From positions 868,001-932,000 of the forward strand of contig CP148074.1 of NCBI GenBank assembly GCA_037482215.1: 64,000 nucleotides of DNA, read 5' to 3'. A program made the translations under genes and the position numbers. The DNA is from Pseudomonas mendocina (GTDB lineage Bacteria > Pseudomonadota > Gammaproteobacteria > Pseudomonadales > Pseudomonadaceae). Shown here piece by piece: positions 25,239 to 37,565 of the stretch; within the stretch, counting starts at the first letter, position 1; each line of letters opens with the position of its first letter. The notes below the pieces were generated by a model. It was not told where the DNA came from and searched no databases. It worked only from the letters and a program-made list of their open reading frames with translations.

Positions 25239-26537
25239 TTATGGTTTACGCAGAATGTTCAGCAGCTCATAACTTGGATAACCGTCTTGGGGCAGGTTTT
25301 GAGTGTGCTGGAATGCCCGCACAGCTTTACGGGTGTTGGCGCCGATGATGCCGTCGGCCGGGCCTGTGTCATAGCCCTTGGCTGTGAGCAGTTGCTGCAT
25401 TTCGATGCGCTCGCTTCGGCCCAGCTGGCGGTCATTTCGCGGCCAGGCTGCCTGAACGCCGGGCTCACCATCCAGTGCATCCGACAGCAGGCCGATGGCC
25501 AGAGCGTATGCAGTAGAGTTGTTGTAGCGCAGGATTACCCGGAAGTTGTTCAGCAGCAGGAAGGCAGGCCCACGATAGCCTGCTGGCAGAAACAAAGTGG
25601 CCTGACTCTCATCCGTTGCCCGGATCTCACGCACTGGGTGGATTCCCAGTTCACGCCATTGCGCCATGCTGCGGCGAACTTCGGGGTCTGCCAGGGCGTA
25701 ATCGAAGTTCTTCGGCAGATTGACCTCAACCCCCCAAGACTCGCCGTTTATCCAGCCGGATTTATTCAAGTAGTGGGCAGCAGATGCGAGGGCATCTGGA
25801 ATGGAGTTCCAAAGATCACGCCGACCATCGCCGTCGAAATCCACTGCATGTTCGTTGAATGTTGTAGGCATGAACTGGGTCTGGCCCATGGCACCGGCCC
25901 AGGAGCCGATCAAGGTTTTACCATGATAGTCCCCGGCTTGCATGATCTGCAGGGCGGCCAACAGCTGGCTGCGCCAAAACACCTGACGGCGACCTTCATA
26001 GGCAAGGGTGGCGAGGGAGCGAATAACATTGTTGCTGCCAATGTTGCTGCCAAAGTTGCTTTCCATTCCCCAAATGGCGATTAGTACTTCGTGATCGACC
26101 TTATAAGCACTGCGGATTGCCTTGAGGGTTGGGCGGTGCTGAGTTTTGAGCACTCTGCCCTGAGCAATCCGAGAGACGGACACTGCTCCGTCAATGTAAT
26201 CCCAGACTGGGCGGGTGAACTCCGGTTGGCTGCTGTCGGCGGCCATGACTTTAGGGTCCGGTGTGACGCCGGAAAAAGCGCGGTCAAACACGCGCTCGTC
26301 AATGCCAGCAGCAATGGCATCACTGCGCAGCAGCGAGCGCCATTCTTCAAAAGTGAGCAACGGGACTTGAGTGTTATTAATGAGAGGTGTGACAGCGGGC
26401 TGCACAGGGGCTGGCGCCTCTGCTGTAACGGGAACGGCAGCATATGTCTGGGCTGGCACTTCTGCACAGGCGATCAAAAGCATCAGGGTGCAGGCGGTGG
26501 CGCTATGGGACAGGCCACGAATAAGCAGGTCAGGCAT
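25239..26537 (-). CDS. sltB3: MltB-family lytic transglycosylase with peptidoglycan-binding domain (SltB3/SltH type)
   Basis: A 432-residue family-3 transglycosylase. The N-terminus ends in a lipobox-like LIAC (Cys24), suggesting a lipoprotein. The catalytic Glu159 is in IAIWGMESNFGSNIGS, followed by GSWAGAMGQTQFMPTTF and VDFDGDGRRDLW. A PG_binding_1 domain occupies about residues 365-430 (LLTAKGYDTGPADGIIGANT). The domain layout and position near holA match P. aeruginosa PA3992 (SltB3, also SltH) as I recall. Start at the ATG at 26537; a longer form to 26576 is open but removes a clean signal sequence. Confidence 0.88.
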   Translation of the reverse strand: MPDLLIRGLSHSATACTLMLLIACAEVPAQTYAAVPVTAEAPAPVQPAVTPLINNTQVPLLTFEEWRSLLRSDAIAAGIDERVFDRAFSGVTPDPKVMAADSSQPEFTRPVWDYIDGAVSVSRIAQGRVLKTQHRPTLKAIRSAYKVDHEVLIAIWGMESNFGSNIGSNNVIRSLATLAYEGRRQVFWRSQLLAALQIMQAGDYHGKTLIGSWAGAMGQTQFMPTTFNEHAVDFDGDGRRDLWNSIPDALASAAHYLNKSGWINGESWGVEVNLPKNFDYALADPEVRRSMAQWRELGIHPVREIRATDESQATLFLPAGYRGPAFLLLNNFRVILRYNNSTAYALAIGLLSDALDGEPGVQAAWPRNDRQLGRSERIEMQQLLTAKGYDTGPADGIIGANTRKAVRAFQHTQNLPQDGYPSYELLNILRKP

Positions 26538-26608
26538 GGTGATCTCGGCACATTTCGCAGGCTCTAACCTTAGCATGAATGGCTAGCAAGGGGAGTCTGA
26601 GAGCTTTT

Positions 26609-26761
26609 CTATGCAGCCAATAAAGAAAAAGCCTCCCAGTTTTGCTGGGAGGCTTGACGACGGTAGCTGCCTTTACCTTTGCCGGGTTTTTCCTGTCGGC
26701 TGCGGAACAATGGCTGAGCAACAATGGATTTGGCCTTGTTATGCCGGGTCTTTTTCGCCAT
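26609..26761 (-). CDS. arfA: Alternative ribosome-rescue factor ArfA
   Basis: A 50-residue very basic protein. The motifs QPLFRSRQEKPGKGKGSYRR and NWEA match ArfA, which recruits RF2 to ribosomes stalled on messages without a stop codon when trans-translation fails. A GAGGA site precedes the ATG at 26761. An intrinsic terminator (26621-26653) lies inside the reading frame over residues 37-44, so most transcripts should end before the stop and the product should be tagged and destroyed by tmRNA unless that system is overloaded. This is the known ArfA control logic. It lies 79 bases downstream of holA on the same strand. Confidence 0.92.
   Translation of the reverse strand: MAKKTRHNKAKSIVAQPLFRSRQEKPGKGKGSYRRQASQQNWEAFSLLAA
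26621..26653 (-). terminator. Intrinsic terminator inside the arfA reading frame
   Basis: On the minus strand, GCCTCCCAG, loop CAAAA and CTGGGAGGC form a perfect 9-base stem, followed by TTTTTCTTTA. It codes for residues 37-44 of ArfA and the T tract for the next three, so the transcript would end before the TAG at 26609-26611. It also closes the leuS-lptE-holA transcript. Confidence 0.92.
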
Positions 26762-26840
26762 GCGTGTGTCCTCATAGACTGCTTGCAGATTACAAGCGCG
26801 CAAAGCATGGACCTGAGCGCTAGGAAAGTCCAGAGGGGGC

Positions 26841-27884
26841 TCAAATGCCGGAGTGGGATAAACCGAAGCGTTGCCCGCATAGATTCAGGGTCAACATGCT
26901 CAAGCCACTCCACGGATCACCGGGCGCTTGGCCTTTGATCTGCGCATCAATGTGCTGGGCGTCCTGGAGCAGGGCAGACCAGCGCGCAGCTGAAAGCCGT
27001 TGAAGGGCTTTACTGACCAGCGGGCGACGTTTATCCCAGACCGGTGGACGCGCTGAACTGAAGGCCTTCTCTAATGGGATGCCCTGAGCAAATTGCTGTG
27101 CGATTCCCGCGAGCAGGCGAATCTCTCGCGCTAAAGCCCAGAGAATAACGGGCGGTTCAACACCTTCCCCTCGCAAGCCTTCAAGTATGCGCAGAGCATG
27201 GGCTGCTTCTCCGTTGAGGGCTGCGTCTATCAGTCCGAACACATCAAAGCGGGCGCTGTCGGCTACCGCCGCCTGGACTGTATCGACATCGACCTGGGTG
27301 CCTTCTGCCAGCAGCTTGAGCTTCTCAATTTCCTGTGCTGCAGCCAGCAAGTTGCCCTCGACCCTGACTGCAATCATATCCACTGCTTCGGCTGTGGCGT
27401 TAAGGCCGGCTGAGGCCAACCGTTGGCGTATCCACTGAGGCAGTTGAGCAACCTCCACTGGCCAGATCTGTACGAACTGACTGTCCTGCCCATCAATTAG
27501 GGCCTTGGCCCATTTAGTTTTCTGCGTACTGCCATCAAGCTTAGGCAGGCTGATTAGCAGGACGGTGTCTTCGGCAGGGCGGGCTAGGTATTCGAGTAGG
27601 GCCGCTGCACCTTTGTCGCCGGGCTTGCCGTTGGGTATACGCAGTTCCAGTATGCGTTTTTCAGCAAACAGCGATAGGCTGGCTCCTGCTTGCAGCAGGT
27701 TGCCCCAGTCGAAACTGTTGTCGGCATTAAACACCTGGCGCTCACTGTAGCCTTGTTGGCGTGCCGCATTGCGGACAGCGTCGGTCGCTTCCTGGCAAAG
27801 CAGGGGTTCGTCACCACTGATGACGTAAACCGGACTCAGGTTGCCCTGAAGGTGTTTGTTGAGCTGCGTAGGATTGAGCTTCAT
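26841..27884 (-). CDS. holA: DNA polymerase III subunit delta
   Basis: A 347-residue clamp-loader delta subunit, which opens the beta clamp. Family stretches include MKLNPTQLNKHLQGNLSPVY, VISGDEPLLCQEATDAVR, and SLSLFAEKRILELRIP (the clamp-interacting region near residue 75). It lies after leuS and lptE on the minus strand, the standard order. No purine-rich ribosome-binding site is visible before the ATG (the region reads TTTCTTTCCT), so it may depend on coupling. Confidence 0.95.
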   Translation of the reverse strand: MKLNPTQLNKHLQGNLSPVYVISGDEPLLCQEATDAVRNAARQQGYSERQVFNADNSFDWGNLLQAGASLSLFAEKRILELRIPNGKPGDKGAAALLEYLARPAEDTVLLISLPKLDGSTQKTKWAKALIDGQDSQFVQIWPVEVAQLPQWIRQRLASAGLNATAEAVDMIAVRVEGNLLAAAQEIEKLKLLAEGTQVDVDTVQAAVADSARFDVFGLIDAALNGEAAHALRILEGLRGEGVEPPVILWALAREIRLLAGIAQQFAQGIPLEKAFSSARPPVWDKRRPLVSKALQRLSAARWSALLQDAQHIDAQIKGQAPGDPWSGLSMLTLNLCGQRFGLSHSGI

Positions 27885-27896
27885 AGGAAAGAAACA

Positions 27897-27912
27897 GGCC
27901 GCTTACGCGGCC
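27897..27912 (-). other. Small hairpin between lptE and holA
   Basis: GGCCGC and GCGGCC form a 6-base stem with loop TTAC, followed on the minus strand by TGTTTCTTTCC up to the holA start. It could partially attenuate or process the lptE-holA message; it also overlaps where a ribosome-binding site would be expected. Confidence 0.45.
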
Positions 27913-27919
27913 CGTGATC

Positions 27920-28531
27920 TTACTGAATCTGAACTGGCAGTGTGATCGGCGACGCTTGCGGCTCGGCAGCCTCACGCTGACGGGCTGCTTCCAGTGCTTC
28001 AGCTTCAGCCTGGGCTTTGGCATCGGCGATACTTTGCAGCTCGTCGAGTTTCTCAGGGGTTATCTGGCGAATGTTCTGCAGCAGTTGCTGAATCAGTTCG
28101 CGGCGCATTTCTTTGCGCAGCTGTTCGGCTTCTTGGTCACCGCCAATCAGGTTGTTGCCATCCTGGTTGTAGAAACCATTGGCCTCGACCTTGTCATTGA
28201 GTAGCACGGCGTTTTTGCTGCCGCGAATTTCATATTCAATGGTTTTGGTCAGTTCGTATTCTGCGGTGCGAGCAGCACTGGTAAAGGTGGCTGCGCGGCG
28301 GTTTTCTTGCTCGCTGGCCAGGACCAGATGATAAGGCGCGCCGGGGTAAACGCGGACACCGTTGCTGTTCAAGCTCTGGGTCAGCTCTTTGACGGTATCG
28401 CCGTACTCGTTGCGAGCGCTTACATCCAGCTCTTTCAGGGCGAATTGGATATCGCCGGTGCCACGCAGCTGAAAGCCACAGGCACTGAGCAGGGTAGCCA
28501 GGCCGATTACCAACAGATTCCGTTTGATCAT
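27920..28531 (-). CDS. lptE: LPS-assembly lipoprotein LptE
   Basis: A 203-residue outer-membrane lipoprotein that plugs the LptD barrel and helps insert LPS. The signal ends in a lipobox around LLSAC (Cys17), then GFQLRGTGDIQFALKELDV, the usual start of the mature protein. The C-terminus is extended by an acidic/Gln-rich and Pro-containing tail (about residues 165-203, EALEAARQREAAEPQ), as seen in other Pseudomonas. It lies between leuS and holA on the minus strand. Confidence 0.95.
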   Translation of the reverse strand: MIKRNLLVIGLATLLSACGFQLRGTGDIQFALKELDVSARNEYGDTVKELTQSLNSNGVRVYPGAPYHLVLASEQENRRAATFTSAARTAEYELTKTIEYEIRGSKNAVLLNDKVEANGFYNQDGNNLIGGDQEAEQLRKEMRRELIQQLLQNIRQITPEKLDELQSIADAKAQAEAEALEAARQREAAEPQASPITLPVQIQ

Positions 28532-28585
28532 TTTTATCCCCTTGGCATGTCTGACGGCGCGCCGCTCAGGACGCGCCGGGCTTTA

Positions 28586-31836
<3,251 letters not shown>

Positions 31837-31844
31837 TGGGGCTG

Positions 31845-31880
31845 AGTACAGCGCCAGAGCTTTAGCTAAGGCGCTGTACT
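31845..31880. other. Long inverted repeat between converging genes
   Basis: AGTACAGCGCC (31845-31855) and GGCGCTGTACT (31870-31880) make an 11-base perfect stem; the 14-base loop contains its own AGCT...AGCT repeat. There is no T tract on either strand. It marks the point where the leuS-linked block meets the dpp block and probably helps end or protect the converging transcripts. Confidence 0.6.
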
Positions 31881-31950
31881 GGTGAGCCTTACGGTACGGG
31901 CCATGCAGTTGTTCTGCCGCCCAGAACCATAAAGACGCAATTACCTTCTA

Positions 31951-32919
31951 TCAAATGCCCTCTTCTGCATGGTGACAGGCCACTTGCCGGCTGTCCAGCT
32001 CACGCAGGGTAGGTTGCTCTTCACGACAGCGTGCGCTGGCTCGAGGGCAGCGTTGGTGAAATGCACAACCACTGGGCGGTGAGAGAGGGTTAGGGAGTTC
32101 GCCAGTGAGTTTTATTTTTGGCTTGTCCGGATCTGGGTGAATGGCCGGAGTTGCTGACAGTAGGGCTTGGGTGTACGGGTGTAGTGGCCGGTTGTAGATC
32201 AGCTCGCTGTTGCCCATTTCCACCGGCCTACCCAGGTACATCACCAGAATATCGTCTGCCACATGGCGTACTACGGACAGGTTGTGGGAGATGAACACAT
32301 ACCCGGTATTGAACTGCTCCTGCAGATCCATAAACAGGTTGAGAACCTGCGCTTGAATCGACACATCCAGCGCTGAGGTCGGCTCATCCGCTACCAGCAC
32401 TTTGGGTTGCAGCATCATTGCCCGTGCAAGGGCGATGCGCTGGCGTTGGCCGCCTGAAAACATATGAGGGTAGCGCTGGTAATGCTCAGGGCGCAGGCCA
32501 ACTTGCTGCATCATGGCCTGTACCTTATCTCGCCGTTCGCTGCCAGACAGAGAGGTGTTGATCAGCAGTGGCTCGGCCAATTGGTCGCCGATTTTCTGCC
32601 GGGGGTTGAGGGAAGCGTAGGGGTTCTGAAACACCATCTGCACATCCCGGCGCAGTTGTTTGCGTTCAGTTTTGCTGGCTCCTGTCACTTCTTGCCCGGC
32701 GATTTGCAGGGAGCCAGAGGTCGGCTCTTCGATCAGTGTCAGGGCACGGGCCAAGGTTGACTTGCCGCAGCCAGACTCACCAACCACCGCCAGGGTTTTG
32801 CCAGGAAGTAGTTCAAAGGACACGCCATTAAGGGCCTGTACCTTAGCGTTGGGTTTGAACAGGCCTTGTGATACTTCGTAGTGACGGGTTAGGTCTCGGG
32901 CAGTCAGTACGGCATTCAT
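31951..32919 (-). CDS. dppF: Dipeptide ABC transporter ATP-binding protein DppF
   Basis: A 322-residue ATPase of the oligopeptide-transport type. Walker A GESGCGKST, signature FSGGQRQRIALARAMML and Walker B VLVADEPTSALD are intact. The C-terminal Opp/Dpp extension carries cysteines in CAFHQRCPRASARC, typical of the iron-sulfur or zinc-binding tail in this subfamily. Its ATG overlaps the dppD stop by one base of the codon (ATGA). It is the last gene of the minus-strand dpp run and pairs with DppD as the heterodimeric motor. Confidence 0.95.
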   Translation of the reverse strand: MNAVLTARDLTRHYEVSQGLFKPNAKVQALNGVSFELLPGKTLAVVGESGCGKSTLARALTLIEEPTSGSLQIAGQEVTGASKTERKQLRRDVQMVFQNPYASLNPRQKIGDQLAEPLLINTSLSGSERRDKVQAMMQQVGLRPEHYQRYPHMFSGGQRQRIALARAMMLQPKVLVADEPTSALDVSIQAQVLNLFMDLQEQFNTGYVFISHNLSVVRHVADDILVMYLGRPVEMGNSELIYNRPLHPYTQALLSATPAIHPDPDKPKIKLTGELPNPLSPPSGCAFHQRCPRASARCREEQPTLRELDSRQVACHHAEEGI

Positions 32920-33893
32920 CAGGCCACCTCCGCAGTCAAATTAAGCGGGTTGAAGCAGCGCACGGCGCCGCGCGGGTGTGTCGTCAGGGTTGGTTGTTGA
33001 GCCTGGCAGCGGTTGTCGGCGTAGGGGCAGCGTGGCGAGAGCAGGCAGCCTTTAGGTCGGTCATAGCGCCCCGGTACAATTCCCGGCAGGGTTTCCAGGC
33101 GGCTCTGGCCCAGGCTGTGCTCGGGAATGGCCTTGAGCAGCGCTTCGGTATAAGGATGGGTTGGGGAGTTGAACAGCATGGGCACCGAGCCAATCTCCAC
33201 TGCTTGTCCGGCATACATCACGCACACCCGCTGAGCTGTTTCAGCCACCACGGCAAGGTCGTGGGTGATCAGCACCAGAGCCATGTTCTGTTCTTTTTGC
33301 AGGGCGACCAGCAAGTCCATGATCTGCGCCTGAATGGTGACGTCCAGAGCAGTGGTGGGTTCATCTGCAATCAGCAGCTTGGGTTCGGCGGCAATCGCCA
33401 TGGCAATCGCCACGCGCTGACTCATACCGCCGGACAGTTGGTGCGGGTATGCGTCGAGACGGCTGGCAGCAGCCGGAATCTCGACTTTCTCAAGCAGTTC
33501 TAAGGCCCGCTGGCGTGCAGCACGGCCTTTGAGGCCGCGGTGCTGACGCAATACCTCTTCAATTTGATAGCCGACAGTAAAACTCGGGTTTAGGGCTGTC
33601 ATGGGGTCTTGAAAGACCATCGACAGGTCTTTGCCGATGATATTGCGGCGTTGCTTGCCCTTGAGGCTTTTCATATCAGTGCCGTCAAAGTGCAGCGTAT
33701 CTGCAGTCACGATGCCGGGAGCTTCGATCAGGCCCATCAGCGCCATCATAGTTACTGATTTGCCAGAGCCAGACTCGCCGACAATGGCCAGCACTTCTCC
33801 CTTTTTCACACTTAAATCAAGGCCGTCTACAACCGGTACGGCGTTGGCGCCGCCGAAGCGCACGCTGAGGTTTTTGATATCCAGCAAATTCAT
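32919..33893 (-). CDS. dppD: Dipeptide ABC transporter ATP-binding protein DppD
   Basis: A 324-residue ATPase with Walker [10 protein letters not shown], signature [16 protein letters not shown] and Walker [13 protein letters not shown]. The C-terminal cysteine extension reads [15 protein letters not shown]. It powers dipeptide import together with DppF. I choose the ATG at 33893 with AGGAGG upstream; an earlier start at 33914 overlaps dppC. Cytoplasmic, attached to DppB/DppC. Confidence 0.95.
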   Translation of the reverse strand: MNLLDIKNLSVRFGGANAVPVVDGLDLSVKKGEVLAIVGESGSGKSVTMMALMGLIEAPGIVTADTLHFDGTDMKSLKGKQRRNIIGKDLSMVFQDPMTALNPSFTVGYQIEEVLRQHRGLKGRAARQRALELLEKVEIPAAASRLDAYPHQLSGGMSQRVAIAMAIAAEPKLLIADEPTTALDVTIQAQIMDLLVALQKEQNMALVLITHDLAVVAETAQRVCVMYAGQAVEIGSVPMLFNSPTHPYTEALLKAIPEHSLGQSRLETLPGIVPGRYDRPKGCLLSPRCPYADNRCQAQQPTLTTHPRGAVRCFNPLNLTAEVA

Positions 33894-33903
33894 GGCGGCC
33901 TCC

Positions 33904-34815
33904 TTACTGCGCATTTTTCAGTTTGGGATCGAGTGCATCACGCAGGCCGTCTCCCATCAGGTTGATGGCCAACACGCTGAGCAGGATGGTCAAGCCCGGC
34001 AGGCTCACGACCCACCATGCGCGTTCGATGTAATCCCGCGCTGAGGCCAGCATGGTGCCCCATTCTGGGGTTGGCGGTTGCACACCAAGGCCGAGGAAGC
34101 CCAGCGCCGCAGCATCGAGAATGGCGGATGAGAAGCTCAGGGTGGCCTGCACGATCAGCGGGGCCATGCAGTTGGGCAGCACGCAGATAAACATCAGGCG
34201 CGGCAGACTGGCTCCGGCCAGTCGCGAAGCCGTTACGTAATCGCGATTCAGCTCGCCCATCACCGCAGCGCGGGTGAGGCGCACATACGAGGGCAGCGAG
34301 ACGATGGCGATGGCGAAGATGGTATTGATCAGCCCAGGGCCAAGGATGGCGACAATGGCCACTGCTAGCAGCAGTGACGGGAGGGCCAGCATGATGTCCA
34401 TCAAGCGGGTAATGACCGGGCCAAGCAGGCGCGGAAAGAACCCAGCTACCAGACCGAGAAAAATGCCGGGGATAAGAGACATCACCACTGACGCTAGGCC
34501 GATCAGCAGCGACAGGCGAGCACCGTGAATCAGCCGTGACAGCAGATCGCGGCCCAGCTCGTCAGTGCCGAGTAAAAACTGCATCTGGCCGCCTTCCAGC
34601 CAGGCCGGAGGGGTCAAGAGAAAATCGCGGTATTGTTCGCTGGGGTTATGCGGCGCCACCCAAGGCGCGAAGAGGGCGCAGAACACCAAGATCAGCATAA
34701 ATATTAGCCCGGCCACTGCACCTTTATTGTGAGCAAAGGCCTGCCAGAACTCTTTCAATGGGGAGGGGTAAAGCAGCGCCTGATCGACGCTGGAGACGTG
34801 CGTAGTCGTATTCAT
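33904..34815 (-). CDS. dppC: Dipeptide ABC transporter permease DppC
   Basis: A 303-residue inner-membrane permease with the N-terminal OppC_N region ([19 protein letters not shown]) and six membrane segments. The EAA-like coupling loop is around [24 protein letters not shown] precedes the ATG. Forms the pore with DppB. Adjacent genes are ten bases away on each side. Confidence 0.95.
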   Translation of the reverse strand: MNTTTHVSSVDQALLYPSPLKEFWQAFAHNKGAVAGLIFMLILVFCALFAPWVAPHNPSEQYRDFLLTPPAWLEGGQMQFLLGTDELGRDLLSRLIHGARLSLLIGLASVVMSLIPGIFLGLVAGFFPRLLGPVITRLMDIMLALPSLLLAVAIVAILGPGLINTIFAIAIVSLPSYVRLTRAAVMGELNRDYVTASRLAGASLPRLMFICVLPNCMAPLIVQATLSFSSAILDAAALGFLGLGVQPPTPEWGTMLASARDYIERAWWVVSLPGLTILLSVLAINLMGDGLRDALDPKLKNAQ

Positions 34816-34825
34816 TCTAGGCTCC

Positions 34826-35836
34826 TTAGCGCTGGTGGCGGATGCGTGGATTGGCCAGCCCGTACAGGATGTCCACGACGAAGTTGACCAGAATCACCAG
34901 GCAGGCGATCAGCAGGATGCCGTTCTGCACCACCGGATAATCCCGGGCACCAATGGCTTCGATCAGCCACTTGCCGATACCCGGCCAGGAGAAAATTGTT
35001 TCAGTCAGGACTGCACCGGCCAGCAGGGTGCCGACTTGCAGGCCGATTACGGTCAGCACCGGAATCAGTGCATTGCGTAAACCATGCACAAACACCACGC
35101 GGGCCGGGGACAGCCCCTTGGCGCGGGCGGTGCGCACGTAATCTTCACGCAGCACTTCCAGCATGGCCGATCGGGTCATGCGGGCAATCACTGCCAGCGG
35201 GATTGTGCCCAATACCACGGCGGGCAAAATCAGGTGATGCAGTGCATCGAGAAATGCCCCTTCCTCGTCTGAGAGGAGGGTGTCGATCAGCATAAAGCCG
35301 GTCACTGGCTCTATGTCGTACAGCAGGTCGAGGCGTCCTGAAACGGGCGTCCAGCCCAGACCGACGGAGAAAAACATGATCAACAGCAGGCCCCACCAGA
35401 AAATCGGCATGGAATAGCCTGCTAGGGAGATGCCCATCACGCCGTGGTCAAACAGCGAGCCCCGCTTAAGTGCTGCGATTACACCGGCTATCAAGCCAAT
35501 GGTTCCGGCAAACAGCAAGGCTGCCAATGCCAGTTCCAGCGTGGCCGGGAATAATGTGGTGAATTCAGTCCAGACCCCTTCGCGGGTACGCAATGACTCA
35601 CCGAGGTTGCCGTGGGCAAGCTGGCTGATGTAGTCGATGTACTGGGCGTAAAGCGGCTTGTTCAGGCCAAGGCGTTCCATGGCTTCGGCATGCATCACCG
35701 GGTCGACACGGCGCTCGCCCATCATGACCTCCACCGGGTCACCTGGGATTATGCGGATCAGGGCGAAGGTCAGCAAGGTGATGCCGAAGAAGGTGGGGAT
35801 CAAAAGTCCCAGACGACGGAGGATAAAACTAAACAT
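34826..35836 (-). CDS. dppB: Dipeptide ABC transporter permease DppB
   Basis: A 336-residue permease with an N-terminal membrane segment, the periplasmic loop typical of DppB/OppB (IIPGDPVEVMMGERRVDPVM) and the coupling loop YVRTARAKGLSPARVVFVHGL. Six membrane segments are visible. It follows the binding-protein gene after a 98-base gap that holds a hairpin (35897-35923), which may lower permease expression relative to the binding protein. Confidence 0.95.
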   Translation of the reverse strand: MFSFILRRLGLLIPTFFGITLLTFALIRIIPGDPVEVMMGERRVDPVMHAEAMERLGLNKPLYAQYIDYISQLAHGNLGESLRTREGVWTEFTTLFPATLELALAALLFAGTIGLIAGVIAALKRGSLFDHGVMGISLAGYSMPIFWWGLLLIMFFSVGLGWTPVSGRLDLLYDIEPVTGFMLIDTLLSDEEGAFLDALHHLILPAVVLGTIPLAVIARMTRSAMLEVLREDYVRTARAKGLSPARVVFVHGLRNALIPVLTVIGLQVGTLLAGAVLTETIFSWPGIGKWLIEAIGARDYPVVQNGILLIACLVILVNFVVDILYGLANPRIRHQR

Positions 35837-35896
35837 CTGAAAGGGTGACTCCTCATCATTCGTTCCTACCTAAACAACAGCAGGAGCAGCGTTCGC

Positions 35897-35923
35897 GGCG
35901 TTGTCGCTTCTTGAGACAACGCC
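35897..35923 (-). other. Stem-loop between the binding-protein gene and dppB
   Basis: GGCGTTGTC and GACAACGCC form a 9-base perfect stem with a nine-base loop, starting about a dozen bases after the binding-protein stop. No T tract follows on the minus strand, so it fits a 3'-end-protecting or processing structure better than a terminator. Confidence 0.6.
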
Positions 35924-35934
35924 TGGCGGGCGTT

Positions 35935-37521
35935 TTACTTCAGCTCTACAGTTGAAAAGTTACTGTTGCCAAGTGGGCTGATGACGTATCCGCTGACTTT
36001 CTTGTTCAGGACGACGTACATCCTTGGATGTGACAGGGCAACCCAGGGTAATTCGCGTTGGAAAACTTGAAGCGCCTGTTTGTATAGATCTGCGCGGGTT
36101 GCGGGATCAGTAACTAGTTTTGCTTTCTGGATCAGACTTTCGAACTCCTGATTACACCAACGGGCCTGGTTCTCGCCAGACTTGGCGGCAGCGCAGGAAA
36201 GATTGGGACCGAGGAAGTTGTCCGGGTCACCGTTGTCACTCATCCAGCCGAGCAATGCCAGATCATGTTCTCCGTTCTTAGCTCGTCGAAGTAGTTCGCC
36301 CCATTCCAGCATTCGGATATTCAAAGAAATGTTGGCTTGAGCCAGATCGGCCTGAATCATCTGAGCGATCAGACCTGGATTAGGTACGCTTGTCGAGCTG
36401 CCATTACGCATGAACAAATCAATTTTCAGATCGTTGACACCTGCTTCCTTTAATAATCTTTTCGCTTCCTCTAGGTCGCGCTGTATTGGCTTAGCTGTCT
36501 CGTCATAGCCGAGCATCGAGGATGGATAAGGGTTAACTGCTGGTGTAAGTTGTCCTCCCCCGGACATCGCGTTAAGCAGCGCTTTTCTATCAATTGCAAG
36601 ATTGATTGCTTTTCGAACTCTGGCGTCGTCCAGAGGTGGGTGTTCGGTGTTGATGGTCAGATAATTAGTCATCAACGCATCAATTTCTTCTACTGCCAGA
36701 TTGCTGTCCTCTCGCAGCTTTGGGATGTCTTCGGCCTTAGGTAACAGTGCAACCTGACACTCGCCAGCTCTGAGTTTTTGCAGTCGTACAGATGCGTCAG
36801 TTGAAATGGCGAAAATTAGTTGATCGATCTTGGGCTTTCCACCGAAATAGGCAGGGTTGGCCTTAAAGCGTACTTGAGCGTCTTTAACATAGCGGCCAAA
36901 AACGAAGGGGCCGGTGCCAATTGGCTGACTATTAATAAGGCCGGTTTTCCCTGCAGCTAGGAGTTGGTCGCCGTACTCAGCTGAGTAGATAGAAGTAAAG
37001 CCCATTGCCAGATCAGCCAGAAAAGCTGCATCCGGACGCGTAAGGGTGAAGCGAACTGTCATCGCGTCGAGTTTTTCAACTGACTTAATCAATTCACCCA
37101 TGGCCATACTGTCAAAATAGGCGTAGCCACGGATAGCGCTGTCGTACCAGGGGGCTTTGCGATCCATCGGGCGCTTGAAAGTCCAGATCACATCGTCAGC
37201 ATTAAAGGTGCGAGTCGGGGTGAAGTAGCTGGTTGTGTGAAAGTGGACATCCGGACGTAGGTGGAAGGTGTAGCTCAAGCCGTCATCGCTTATCTCCCAG
37301 CTAGTGGCCAGCCTAGGCTGCAACTCTGTTGTTCCTGGTTTAAAGCCAATCAGCCGATCAAAAATTGTTTCAGCGGTAGCGTCAAAGGTTGTTGCCGCCG
37401 TGTATTGCACTAGGTCAAAGCCTTCTGGGCTGGCTTCTGTGCAGACGACCAGGCTTTTGGCCTGTGCCAGGCTGACGACGGATGCCATAGCCAGTGCTGA
37501 CAGTAGGGGGCGCATCTTCAT
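35935..37521 (-). CDS. dppA: Dipeptide ABC transporter substrate-binding protein (second copy)
   Basis: A 528-residue family-5 extracellular solute-binding protein with a Sec signal ending around SLAQAKS. Mature start LVVCTEASPEGFDLVQY is typical of Dpp-type proteins, and TGPFVFGRYVKDAQVRF is the SBP family-5 hallmark region. It lies directly before dppB, after the porin gene; GGAGATATCCC precedes the ATG. It corresponds in position to DppA4 (PA4502) of P. aeruginosa as I recall. Codons look more AT-rich than its neighbours. Related to, but clearly divergent from, the copy at 39105-40706. Confidence 0.92.
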   Translation of the reverse strand: MKMRPLLSALAMASVVSLAQAKSLVVCTEASPEGFDLVQYTAATTFDATAETIFDRLIGFKPGTTELQPRLATSWEISDDGLSYTFHLRPDVHFHTTSYFTPTRTFNADDVIWTFKRPMDRKAPWYDSAIRGYAYFDSMAMGELIKSVEKLDAMTVRFTLTRPDAAFLADLAMGFTSIYSAEYGDQLLAAGKTGLINSQPIGTGPFVFGRYVKDAQVRFKANPAYFGGKPKIDQLIFAISTDASVRLQKLRAGECQVALLPKAEDIPKLREDSNLAVEEIDALMTNYLTINTEHPPLDDARVRKAINLAIDRKALLNAMSGGGQLTPAVNPYPSSMLGYDETAKPIQRDLEEAKRLLKEAGVNDLKIDLFMRNGSSTSVPNPGLIAQMIQADLAQANISLNIRMLEWGELLRRAKNGEHDLALLGWMSDNGDPDNFLGPNLSCAAAKSGENQARWCNQEFESLIQKAKLVTDPATRADLYKQALQVFQRELPWVALSHPRMYVVLNKKVSGYVISPLGNSNFSTVELK

Positions 37522-37565
37522 GGGATATCTCCGGCTGCCAGCTTGTGGCCGGCAGCTTGTCAGGG

